Below are positions 51,489 through 60,900 of a stretch of 64,000 nucleotides of DNA, one piece after another. The translations under genes and the position numbers were made by a program. Under the pieces are notes generated by a model. The model was not told the origin of the DNA and made no database searches. It was given only the letters and a program-made list of their open reading frames with translations. The DNA comes from Cutibacterium acnes (GTDB lineage: Bacteria; Actinomycetota; Actinomycetes; Propionibacteriales; Propionibacteriaceae), in assembly GCF_003030305.1 (NCBI RefSeq), contig NZ_CP023676.1:62001-126000 (forward strand), in the 5' to 3' direction. Positions within the stretch are counted from its first letter, which is position 1, and the number at the start of each line of letters is the position of its first letter.

Positions 51489-53224
51489 TTTGACCACACC
51501 CGCCACAGCGCCGCAAATGGGCCATCGCTTTGACGCAGTTGCTCTGGTGCCCCGACTTCGACGATCCGGCCGTTGTCCATGACGGCGACCTCGTCGGCCA
51601 TCGTCACCTGGGACAGTCGGTGGGCCACCACGAGGGCGGTCCGCCCCCTGACAGCCTCAGCTGCGACACGGTCAAGAGCCGTGGCACCGGAGCTGCCGGC
51701 CTCCGCCGTCGCCTCATCAAGGATGATGACGGGCGGGTCTGCCAGCAATGCGCGCGCCAGGGCGACCTGTTGCGCCTGGGCAGGTGACAGGCGGATTCCC
51801 AACCGTCCCACCACGGTGTCGACGCCGTGAGGGAGCTGCTCGACCCAATCGGCCCCGACCCGTTCCAACGCGGCGAGGACGGCGTCGCGGACGCGCTCGT
51901 CAGGCCAGTCCTCGGCCTGCCCGGCTAGCCCCAATGCGACATCGTCGAAGAGGGTGCCGGAGAAGGTGTGGATTTCCTGGCTGATAAGCACCGTCCGGGC
52001 ATGGCCCGATGTCATGGTGATGCTTCCCTGCCGGGGTTCCAGCAACCCCGCGACAAGGGCCGCCAAGGTCGACTTGCCTGCCCCCGACTCCCCGACGAGC
52101 ACCACGGTGTGTCCGGCCGGAATGTCCAGACTCACCGTATGCAGCACATCGGGCCCGTCCTGATAGCCAAAGCTCACCTGATCCACGTGGATCGACGTCG
52201 GCCCGCGCTGGTACCGCTCGGAGACGGCCGGTTTGTCGTGGCGGGCCTGGATGACGCCCACCACTCGCTGCAGACATACCCATGCGGCCTGCAGGTTGTT
52301 GAGGAACATGAGCAGGAACCGCACAGGAGAGAACAACCTCAACAGCACCAGCACCGCTGTTGCAGCCGCGCCGACGCTCAGCCGGTCGGTGGTGACAAGC
52401 AGGTATCCCGTCCAGGCGACGCCGATAGTCGCCACCGCCTCGCCCGCTAGCAGCCGCACGACAAGGGTGTTGCCGAGGAATCGTCCGCGTAGGTTCCAGC
52501 GGATCGCCTGCCATGATCCGTTGGCCACCGCCCGGGTGCGCAGGTTTTCCAGGCCGAAGGCGCGCGCGACGTCCACCCCGTGAATCGTCGAGAGAATGCG
52601 CTGGGACTGGGTCGTCGACGCGTTTCTTTCCGCCCGGTACACCGGTGGGGCCGTGCGCAGGAACTCCCGGATTGCGAGGCCGTAGAGCACCCCAGCAAGG
52701 AGGACGGGGACGAAGAAGAGCGGGTGCAAGCTGGCCAGCGCACCCACTGACACGATCACCATGATCATGGTGTTGACGAGACGGGGGAGGGCGCCATTGG
52801 CGGCGTCGCGCACAGCCGTGACATCGTCGGAGGCCCGTGAGACGAGATCGGCGGTACCGGCTTTCTCGACCCGCTGCTGGTCCAGCCCCAAGCCGACCGC
52901 GATCATGGATTCCCGCAACCGGGTGATGATGGTCGTGAAGAAGGACGGCGTGAGGGACTGTGCGGCACCGTTACAGATCCCCGACCCGATCACCGCGGCA
53001 GCCATTACCAACGCCGGGGTAAGCAGCGCCGAGGTCGGACGGTGAGCCTTGGCCGCGTCAATGATCCAGCCGGTGGCCACCGGCACCGTCAGATCAAGCA
53101 GAGACGCCGCCGTGATCACCACGATTGCCCCGATGAAGTAGCCGCGCACTCCGCGAGCTGCCCGGTGGACCTCCTGGCGAACCTGGGCGGCAGTGGCGAG
53201 TGGCAATGAACGCGGGGTACTCAT
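51479..53224 (-). CDS. ABC exporter half-transporter, active ATP site and degenerate signature
   Basis: A 581-residue ABC exporter with six N-terminal membrane segments (to about residue 310) and a C-terminal ATPase. Walker A GESGAGKSTLAALVAG, Walker B VIILDEATAEAG with the catalytic Glu, and the H-loop VVAHRLSQ are intact. The signature reads LSPAQAQQVALARAL instead of LSGGQ. With the partner encoded just upstream this makes a heterodimer with one working ATP site. The start overlaps the partner's stop by four bases (ATGA). It ends the long metal-chelatase operon, so the cargo may be a tetrapyrrole, metallophore or its product. Drug export is the general alternative. Confidence 0.92.
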   Translation of the reverse strand: MSTPRSLPLATAAQVRQEVHRAARGVRGYFIGAIVVITAASLLDLTVPVATGWIIDAAKAHRPTSALLTPALVMAAAVIGSGICNGAAQSLTPSFFTTIITRLRESMIAVGLGLDQQRVEKAGTADLVSRASDDVTAVRDAANGALPRLVNTMIMVIVSVGALASLHPLFFVPVLLAGVLYGLAIREFLRTAPPVYRAERNASTTQSQRILSTIHGVDVARAFGLENLRTRAVANGSWQAIRWNLRGRFLGNTLVVRLLAGEAVATIGVAWTGYLLVTTDRLSVGAAATAVLVLLRLFSPVRFLLMFLNNLQAAWVCLQRVVGVIQARHDKPAVSERYQRGPTSIHVDQVSFGYQDGPDVLHTVSLDIPAGHTVVLVGESGAGKSTLAALVAGLLEPRQGSITMTSGHARTVLISQEIHTFSGTLFDDVALGLAGQAEDWPDERVRDAVLAALERVGADWVEQLPHGVDTVVGRLGIRLSPAQAQQVALARALLADPPVIILDEATAEAGSSGATALDRVAAEAVRGRTALVVAHRLSQVTMADEVAVMDNGRIVEVGAPEQLRQSDGPFAALWRVWSNQH

Positions 53225-54987
53225 GACAGCATCTCCCGGTAGTCGTCGCGGGCCAGCAGTTCGCGATGCGGGGCCCGTGCGATCTGACGGCCGTCGGCGT
53301 CGAGCAGCACCACCTCGTCCATCTGGTCCAACAAGGCCGGGGATGTCGTAGCGATGATGGTGGTGCGTCCGGCTCGCAACTGCCGCACCTTCCTGGCGAT
53401 GGTGGCGGTGGTGACGGCGTCGATGCTCGTGGTGGGGTCAATGAGAACGAGGCCGTCAGGAGAGTGCAGCAGGGCACGCGCCAGGGCTAGGCGTTGACGC
53501 TGACCCCCGGATACGTGGCGACCGCCCTCTCCGACCTCGGTCTCCAACCCCCGTGGTAACACGGCGACGACAGTGTCCAAAGCGGCTGCGTCGACGACGG
53601 CATTCAGCCTGGCGACAGTCGTCTGGCTGTCAAGCACGATGTTCGCACGGGCAGTATCGTCGAACAGTTCGGGGGAGCGGGGAGCCACCAGCACCAGACG
53701 ACGCCGTTGGGCAGGGTTGAGGCGACTGGCGGGAACCCCATTCAAGACGGTCTCGGAGCCGTGGTCTATCGCCTCGGCCAAGGCGTCACAGACCGATTGA
53801 GGCGCCATGACACCCACATGGGTGCCGCCGGCGACGTCAAGCTGGAAATCCCTGACCGGGATGTGCAACTCCACCGGGCCATCACCCGGTGTGGTGCGGG
53901 CACCGTCGTCGGGGTGGATCTGCCAGGCTGCCGGGCTATCACGCAACTCACAGAATCGGTCCCCGGAGGCGTGGGCGGTGGCCAACATCGTCGCGGTGTC
54001 GACGCCCAGTGCTCGCAGCGGAGGGCCGAGGGTTTGGGCCAGCCCGACCACGGTGACGAGTTCCCCGACACTGATACGCCCGGCTAGGGTGAGCCACCCA
54101 GCTAGCACCGTCAGCGCGGTGATGAATACTCCCACCGAGGCGTTAATCGTCCCGGTGTAGACCCCCTTGACGCGTCGGGTGCGTAGGGTGGCGTCGAGGC
54201 CTTGGCGGCTGGCGGTCCGGAACCTTGCGGTGGCTCGGCGTTGCGCCGATAGCCCCTGTATTATCCGCAACCCACTGGTGAGGTCGGCGGCCGACCCGGC
54301 GACGGCGGCCTCGGCGCGGCGCTCACGCCGGGTGCTGCGCTTGACCGGGGCGACCCCCTTCACCGACAACAGGATGAGCAGCGGCACGATGCACACCGTC
54401 GCCAATGCCAACCAGCCGTTGATGAGGGTCATCGAGATCAGGGCACCGAGCAGGGTGACAACGTTGCCAGGGATCGACGTCAACGCGATGAAGGCGCGCG
54501 ACACCGCCCGCACATCAGTGACGACGACCGCGAGCAGATCACCGGGAAGCCGCGAGCGCCCACCGATCCCCTCCGGGGCAGTGATCCGTTCGAGGGCTTG
54601 AATCCGCAAGTCGTGTTCGGCCAAACCGGCTCCGACATTGGTCTGCATCCGGATCGTCTGGGCTATTGCGCGCACCAGGTATGCCAGCGCGACCAGGGCC
54701 AGCCATCCGGTCAAGGCAGCGGCATCGGCAGCCACCACTCCGTCGTCAATGGCACGCCCCAGAGCCATCGGCACGCCGATGTTCACCAGGCTGACGAAGG
54801 CCGAGGAGACTGACCCGGGCAGTAGCCAGCGCCGCCCATCGCGGGCCATCCGGCGCACCACTGCCCGCCCATCGTGGGCATGGGTGACGTCGATCAGAGG
54901 GGCGTCAATGGGCGGTGGGGTTTGCCGGGGGATGTGCGGAAGCCAGCCCAGTTTCGGATGCCAGTGTCGGCGTGGGGTGCGTATCAC
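53221..54987 (-). CDS. ABC exporter half-transporter, dead ATP site and intact signature
   Basis: A 588-residue partner of the following gene, with six membrane segments between about residues 50 and 340. Its ATPase domain is degenerate: the Walker A region reads GVMAPQSVCDALAEAI with no Gly-Lys-Ser/Thr, Walker B reads GLVLIDPTTSID with Pro in place of the catalytic Glu, and the H-loop reads ATTSPALLDQ with no His. The signature HVSGGQRQRLALARAL is intact. It therefore cannot hydrolyse ATP by itself but completes the active site of the partner. The start overlaps the end of the ChlI gene (ATGA), tying the exporter to the chelatase genes. Confidence 0.92.
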   Translation of the reverse strand: MIRTPRRHWHPKLGWLPHIPRQTPPPIDAPLIDVTHAHDGRAVVRRMARDGRRWLLPGSVSSAFVSLVNIGVPMALGRAIDDGVVAADAAALTGWLALVALAYLVRAIAQTIRMQTNVGAGLAEHDLRIQALERITAPEGIGGRSRLPGDLLAVVVTDVRAVSRAFIALTSIPGNVVTLLGALISMTLINGWLALATVCIVPLLILLSVKGVAPVKRSTRRERRAEAAVAGSAADLTSGLRIIQGLSAQRRATARFRTASRQGLDATLRTRRVKGVYTGTINASVGVFITALTVLAGWLTLAGRISVGELVTVVGLAQTLGPPLRALGVDTATMLATAHASGDRFCELRDSPAAWQIHPDDGARTTPGDGPVELHIPVRDFQLDVAGGTHVGVMAPQSVCDALAEAIDHGSETVLNGVPASRLNPAQRRRLVLVAPRSPELFDDTARANIVLDSQTTVARLNAVVDAAALDTVVAVLPRGLETEVGEGGRHVSGGQRQRLALARALLHSPDGLVLIDPTTSIDAVTTATIARKVRQLRAGRTTIIATTSPALLDQMDEVVLLDADGRQIARAPHRELLARDDYREMLS

Positions 54988-55970
54988 ACTGCCCTACCAA
55001 CTGACTCGAGTGGTTGTCGTCTCATCCGGTGCGGCAGGACGAGCCGGGCAGCTTGAGAGAGGGCCTCTGTGGTGATCTCGGTGCAACCGTTCCAGGCTGC
55101 CAGAGTGCGCGCCGCCCGGACCATCATGATGTCGGCGCGGTGACCGTCGACGTGTGCGTTGATGCAGGTACGAGCCGCCGTCGTGAGAGTTTCGTCGGAG
55201 ATGACTACCTGGGTGACGAGCTCAGTAGCACGTTGGATCCGTTCGCTGAGCTTGTGGCCATCCTGTTCCCATGTGCGTGAGAAGCCACCAGGGTCGTCCT
55301 CAAAGGCCATTCGGCGCCGGATTACCTCGGTGCGCTTGTCCGGGTCGTCCTCCCCGCTGACGGTGACGCACAGCCCGAAGCGGTCGAGCAACTGGGGGCG
55401 CAGTTCGCCCTCCTCCGGATTCATGGTGCCGACCAGGGTGAACCGGGCTGGATGGGTGACGCTGACCCCCTCTCGCTCTACGGTGTTGACGCCCATGGCG
55501 GCTGAGTCCAGCAGCAGGTCAACGACGTGGTCGTCGAGGAGGTTGACCTCGTCGACGTAGAGGATCGCCCGGTGCGCGGCTGCTAGCAGACCCGGCTCGA
55601 AACGGCGTCGCCCCTCCCGCAGGGCTGTCTCCATGTCGAGAGTGCCGGTGACGCGATCCTCAGTGACTCCCACCGGCAGCTCGACGACCGGCACCTGCAC
55701 GGTGCGAGGCTCGGGCATGACCTCAGGCAGGTTGAGTGCGACCGCGTGGGTCGGGTACTCGTCGGGGGACAGGTGGTAGGGCCCGGGAATCTCCCGGTGT
55801 TGCGGCAGTAGGGCTGCTAGTCCGCGCACCGCGGTGGACTTGGCGGTGCCTTTCTCGCCGCGGATAAGTACCCCGGACAAATCGGGGCTGATGGTAGCGA
55901 GGATGAGAGCCAGCTTCATCTCCTCCTGACCGACGATGGCGCAGAAGGGATAGACGGGGCGTTGTGCCAT
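54984..55970 (-). CDS. ChlI/BchI-type AAA+ chelatase ATPase
   Basis: A 328-residue AAA+ ATPase of the magnesium-chelatase I-subunit class. Walker A is GEKGTAKSTAVRGLAALL near residue 35, Walker B is ILYVDEVNLLDDHVVD, and LVGTMNPEEGELRPQLLDRF carries sensor 1 and the arginine finger. ADIMMVRAARTLAAW is the C-terminal sensor 2 region. ATG 55970 has AAAGGA nine bases upstream and follows the preceding stop with one base between; a longer in-frame extension would overlap that gene by 220 bases and lacks similarity. It would drive metal insertion or removal by the CobN-like subunit. Confidence 0.92.
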   Translation of the reverse strand: MAQRPVYPFCAIVGQEEMKLALILATISPDLSGVLIRGEKGTAKSTAVRGLAALLPQHREIPGPYHLSPDEYPTHAVALNLPEVMPEPRTVQVPVVELPVGVTEDRVTGTLDMETALREGRRRFEPGLLAAAHRAILYVDEVNLLDDHVVDLLLDSAAMGVNTVEREGVSVTHPARFTLVGTMNPEEGELRPQLLDRFGLCVTVSGEDDPDKRTEVIRRRMAFEDDPGGFSRTWEQDGHKLSERIQRATELVTQVVISDETLTTAARTCINAHVDGHRADIMMVRAARTLAAWNGCTEITTEALSQAARLVLPHRMRRQPLESVGRAV

Positions 55971-55971
55971 G

Positions 55972-57936
55972 TCAGCGGTCCTTTCGGGGAGATTGGTGGG
56001 AGGGGTCAAGTCGAGAGACGACGTTGACGAGGTCGTCAGCCCGCAGGTCGTCGATGCGCAGACAAGGTCCACCCAAGGCTGTGGCAATGTCGCGGGCCCG
56101 AGACAGCTGGATACCTCGTGGGTCCTCGGTGTCGATGACGACCCAGCTGAGTCGTGTGTCGACGCCGAGCTTGGTTGCCACCCGAATCGCCTCATCGGTG
56201 GCCTGGGAGTTGGGACGGCCGTCCAGACTGACGTTGCCGCGCCCGTCGGTGACGAGGATGAGTAATGGTCGCAGCCCGGGGTCCTTGAGGAGCAGGGGCC
56301 GTACCACCTCGCAGGCCTTAATCAGTCCGGCCGACAGCGGGGTGCGCCCACCGACCGGTAGCTCTGCCAAACCGTGCTGGGCTACCTCCACCGAGGAGGT
56401 CACCGGCACCAGCACCTCGGCCCGGTCGCGGCGGAAACCGATAAGGCACACCCGATCACGCTTGACGTAGGCGTCCAAGAGGAGGGACAGCACGGCCCCC
56501 TTAGAGGCGGTCATTCGTCCTCGTGACCCCATCGACCCGGAAGCGTCGACTACGAAGATCACGCAGGAGGCGGCTCGTCCGGCCCGTACTTTGGCCCGCC
56601 AGTCGATCGGTTTGACGTGCACCGCCAGGTCTGGACGCTCGGTGGCCCGACGTGACTTCTGATGAACCGCCGCCGCGCGAAGGGTGGCGTCCAGGGCGAG
56701 GTCGTCAGGGCGGTCGGTGGGTCGGGCTGAGACGTAGCGGCCACGTCGATCGTTACTGCGGGTGCGCAGACGTCGTCCGCAGGCGCGACGGGCGAAGCGG
56801 TCCTGACTAGGTTCCAAGGGGCGGACGGCGAACGGGTCCCCGGCGGCAACCACCTGTTCACCGCTGCCCGAGGGTTGTTTCCGCGGGTCGTGCTGGCCGT
56901 CGTCTCGCTGGTTCTGGGGACCGTCGTGGTATTCGGGTTGTTGTTCGCCTGAACTGCTGGGCGGCGTGGCAAGATTCTCGCCCGCCTGCCATTTTTCCAC
57001 GTCGGGGTCGGGTCGCTCGGGTTCCCGGGGACGTTGTTCGGGCTGGTCCGGCTGATCGTCGGGGTGCTGGTTGCGCGGCGGCGGAGACTCCGACGGGGTC
57101 TCGACGCGACGGCGGTGCCTCAGTACCATCTCGCTGATCGTTAACACGTCGTCCTCGGTGGCGACGCCGCGACCGACCAGGGCGGCATGAGCCCGCGTGG
57201 CTTCGGCCATGACGATGTCGGCGCGGTGCCCAGCAACGTGGTTCTGCCGACACAGGCAGGAGATGAGTTCGGTGACGACCTCGTCCAGTCGGACTCCGGC
57301 GACGATGTGCCGCGCCCTCTCGATGACTGCGGCCTGACGGTTCTGGTCGCTCTGCCAGCGGTGGTCGAACTCGGCCGGATCGGCGTCGTGGTCGAGACGC
57401 CGCCGGATGATCTCAGCCCGGACGGCCGGGTCGGACTCGCCGTGCACGTCGATGCACAGTCCGAACCGGTCCAACAACTGCGGACGCAGTGCCCCCTCCT
57501 CGGGGTTCATGGTTCCCACCAGCACGAATCGGCTCGGCAGGGAGGCCGTCAATCCCTCACGCTCCACCCGCACGGTCCCGGCGCAGGCGTCGATGACGAG
57601 ATCGACGAGGTGGTCGTCGAGGAGGTTGACCTCGTCGATGTAGAGCACCCCTCCGTCGACCTCGCTAAGCAGACCCGGCTGGAGGACGGAGCGTCCCGCC
57701 ACCAGGGTGGCTTCCAGGTCCAACCCGCCGACAAGACGATCCTCGGTGGTTCCCAGAGCCAGGGTGCGCATGATGTGACCGGGTAACAGCTCGACGAGAC
57801 CACGAACCACTGTCGATTTGGCCGTTCCCTTCTCCCCACTAAGGATGACCCCACCGATACGCGGGTTGACCGCGCACAGCAGCAGAGCGAGTCTGGCTTC
57901 GTCCTGCCCGACGACGGCGGTGAACGGATAGGTCAT
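55972..57936 (-). CDS. ChlI-ChlD fusion chelatase subunit with VWA domain
   Basis: A 654-residue fusion. Residues 1-290 are a second AAA+ module with Walker A GEKGTAKSTVVRGL, Walker B LYIDEVNLLDDHLVD and LVGTMNPEEGALRPQLLDRF. A Pro/Glu/Asp-rich linker spans about 290-390. The C-terminal von Willebrand A domain (about 450-650) has a complete metal site: VDASGSMGSRG, the Thr in GGRTPLSAGL, and the Asp in LVTDGRGN. This is the architecture of chelatase D subunits. It stands between CobN and the separate ChlI, and its ATG shares its first base with the CobN stop. It likely bridges the ATPase ring and CobN. Confidence 0.93.
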   Translation of the reverse strand: MTYPFTAVVGQDEARLALLLCAVNPRIGGVILSGEKGTAKSTVVRGLVELLPGHIMRTLALGTTEDRLVGGLDLEATLVAGRSVLQPGLLSEVDGGVLYIDEVNLLDDHLVDLVIDACAGTVRVEREGLTASLPSRFVLVGTMNPEEGALRPQLLDRFGLCIDVHGESDPAVRAEIIRRRLDHDADPAEFDHRWQSDQNRQAAVIERARHIVAGVRLDEVVTELISCLCRQNHVAGHRADIVMAEATRAHAALVGRGVATEDDVLTISEMVLRHRRRVETPSESPPPRNQHPDDQPDQPEQRPREPERPDPDVEKWQAGENLATPPSSSGEQQPEYHDGPQNQRDDGQHDPRKQPSGSGEQVVAAGDPFAVRPLEPSQDRFARRACGRRLRTRSNDRRGRYVSARPTDRPDDLALDATLRAAAVHQKSRRATERPDLAVHVKPIDWRAKVRAGRAASCVIFVVDASGSMGSRGRMTASKGAVLSLLLDAYVKRDRVCLIGFRRDRAEVLVPVTSSVEVAQHGLAELPVGGRTPLSAGLIKACEVVRPLLLKDPGLRPLLILVTDGRGNVSLDGRPNSQATDEAIRVATKLGVDTRLSWVVIDTEDPRGIQLSRARDIATALGGPCLRIDDLRADDLVNVVSRLDPSHQSPRKDR

Positions 57937-60900
57937 TAGATCAACCCCAGCTCGGACAGGTCAAGTCCACCGGCAGGGTTCTGCGGAGGCGCACCCACCC
58001 GGGTGTTCGGGGCGATCGCGGGGTCGTCGGAGACCTCTTCGATGGTGCCCTCGATGTCAGCGTAGGTGTTCTCGAGTTCCTCGACGGTGCTCGGATTGGC
58101 CTCCCAGACGTGACGTTGGGCGGCGTCGAGCAGTTTGTCGACGATGTTGTGCAGGGCGTGCGGGTTGACCTGCCGGAACCATTCCTGCATCGCCGGGTCG
58201 AGGGCGTAACGACGCGCAACTCGTTCCCATAGGCCGTCATCGACGACGTCGGCGGTGGCGTCCCAGCCGATGAGGATATCGAGTACTGCGGATAGGTCGC
58301 CGGCTCCTTTATATCCGTGACGTTGCAGTCCCTCGATCCACGATGGGTTGAGGATTCGTGAGCGCAAGATGAGTCGGGCTTCCTCGGTGGTGGTGCGCGT
58401 GGCGATGCGGGTCGGATCCGAAGAGTCTCCTACCAGCGACATCGGCGCCTCGCCTCGTACTGTCGTCGCCGCAGCGATAAGCCCGCCGTAGTAGTTGTAG
58501 AAGTCGGTGCAGCTGAGCATGTCGTATTCGCGGGTGTCCTCATTCTTGACGGTGACGTCCATGCGTTTCAGGCTCGCGGTGAACCGTTCGGTTTCCACCT
58601 GTCCGAGCACTCCCTCACCGTAGGCGTGGGACGAGGCGGCAATGTAGGCCCGGCCCAGGTCGGCCTTGTCCTGCCACGCTTTGGTCTCGATGAGCTCCTC
58701 CACCCCGGCACCGTATCCGCCGGGCGGGCATCCGAAGACCCGGAGGGTCGCCTTGCGGCGGGCTTGCTCGACGTCAATCCCGCGGGCAGTCATTTCGACG
58801 ACGTCGGCCTCGACGTGGGCGCGCAGCATGTTGTCGTCGTCAGGTTCGGGGAGGGCTGCGACCATCCGCACCGCCCGGTCGATCATCTCGACGAGGTTGG
58901 GGAAGGCATCACGGAACAGGCCGGAGATGCGCGGGGAGACGTCGATACGGGGACGCCCCAGCTCGCAGGGCTCGATGATCTGCAACCCGCTGACGAGCCC
59001 GGAGGACTCCCAGACCGGGCGCACCCCCATGAGGTACAGAATCTCGGCGATGTCGGCCCCTCCACTGCGCATATTCGGGGTACCCCAGACCACCACCCCG
59101 ACGGTGCGCGGCCACGGTTGGTCGGGGTGGGCCTCGGCATACCCTCGGAGGAGTTGGTCGGCCAGTTCGACCCCCTCACGCCATCCCGTCGGGGTGGGCA
59201 TGGTCTGGGGATCCAGGGAAAAGAAGTTTCGGCCGGAGGGCAGGATGTGGGCGTTGCCACGGCTGGGCGCTCCCGACGGCCCAGGGGCCACGAACCCGCC
59301 GTCGAGGGCCGTCATGATGGCGTCGATCTCGTTGTTGGTGGCGTCCAGCCGGGGCATGAGGTCTGTGAGGACCCAGGTGAGGGTTTCGATGACGTCCCCA
59401 CGTTCGGCACCGAGTTGCTCATGACACAACTGGGCCGCCAGATCGTGCGCTTCGGTGTCGTCGGGGTGCCGGTCGCGGTGGCGGACGACAACAGGGGTGA
59501 GCAGCTTCACGCAGCGACGATGAGCCTCGGACATAAGCTGGCGTCCGGTCAGACCGTCGGGCAGGTCGGCGGTGACGGGCACTGGCTCGCCGGCTCTAGC
59601 AGAGACCTCGTCAAGGCTGGTCCCCCAGGCATTCAGCACGGCTTCGCGTAGGGACGGTACCGGCCCGTTGGGCTGACGGGTGAGTTGGGCGACGTACTCC
59701 ACCTTGGCGGCGATCGGGTCGTCGTGTCCGGCGACGACTTGGCCCAGCACGTGCAGACCGTCAGAGATTTCACGGTCCTGCAGGTCGAGCAGATGATGGT
59801 GGACCCTGTCGAGCACCTCGACGGGGTCGGCGTCGACGTCGGCACTCGTCAGACCCAGATCGGTGTCCAGGCCTGCTTTGGTGACGGCGTCCCATACCTG
59901 CTCGGCGACAAGTCGGGCGCGCTGGGGGCTTTGCGACTGTGCCCCGGCGTATTCGCGCAAGATGCGGTCGATCTCGGCGGTGGAGTCGTATAACTCGGCC
60001 TGACGCATCGGTGGGGTGAGGTGGTCGATGAGGGCTGCGGCACTGCGCCGCTTAGCCTGGGTGCCCTCCCCAGGGTTATTGATGATGTACGGGTAGATGT
60101 TGACCATCCGGTCCAAGGCAAGCTCCGGGTAGCACTCCTCGGACAGGCCCAGCCCTTTGCCGGGTAGCCATTCCAGGCTCCCGTGGGTGCCGACGTGGAT
60201 CACAGCGTCAGCTTTGAACACGTCACGGATCCAGCGGTAGTGGGCTAGGTAGTGGTGGGGCGGGGGCAGGAGTGGGTCGTGGATGTCGGAATCAGTGACA
60301 GCTTCGAAATTTCCCCGCGGCGGCTGGATCGTCAACAACACGTTGCCGTCGAGGTGCCCGGCGAAGGAAAATTCGTCGTGGTGGACGAAGAGGGATCCCG
60401 GGTGCGGGCCCCAAGCGCGATCCATCGACTCGCGGACGGATGCGGGAAGTGCCCGGTACCAGGACCGGGAGGTGGCAAGGTCAGCATGGACCTCGGCGCG
60501 CTGATACATCTGCTCGGGGGTGAGCCAGCGCTGGTCGCAGGTCAACGATGACAACAGCACCTGAGCGAGGTTGTCGGCGCTGTCGAACTGTTCTGGGACG
60601 TCGTAGCCATCCTCGGCCATTCGGACGAGGAGCCGGCGTACCGACTCAAAGGTGTCCAGCCCGGTGGCGCAGCCGATCCGGTCATTACGCGGCGGATGGT
60701 GGTGGAAGACGATCGCCACTTTGCGTTGGTTGGCGGAGGTGCGGGCCAGCCGGGCCCACGAAAGGGCCAGTTCGGCCATCGCCTCGGGGCGGCCGGGGAC
60801 TGGGACCATGTGTGGTACGACGGCTCCGGTGAGATCGTCGACCCGATCGACTTCTCGGGTGGCCAGGAACTTAGTGATGAGGGCACCGTCGAATTCCGGC

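Noticed and set aside
55971-56195. N-terminal extension of the downstream ChlI protein
   Set aside because: It lies wholly within the end of the ChlI-ChlD gene; ATG 55970 has a ribosome site and gives the family-standard N-terminus.
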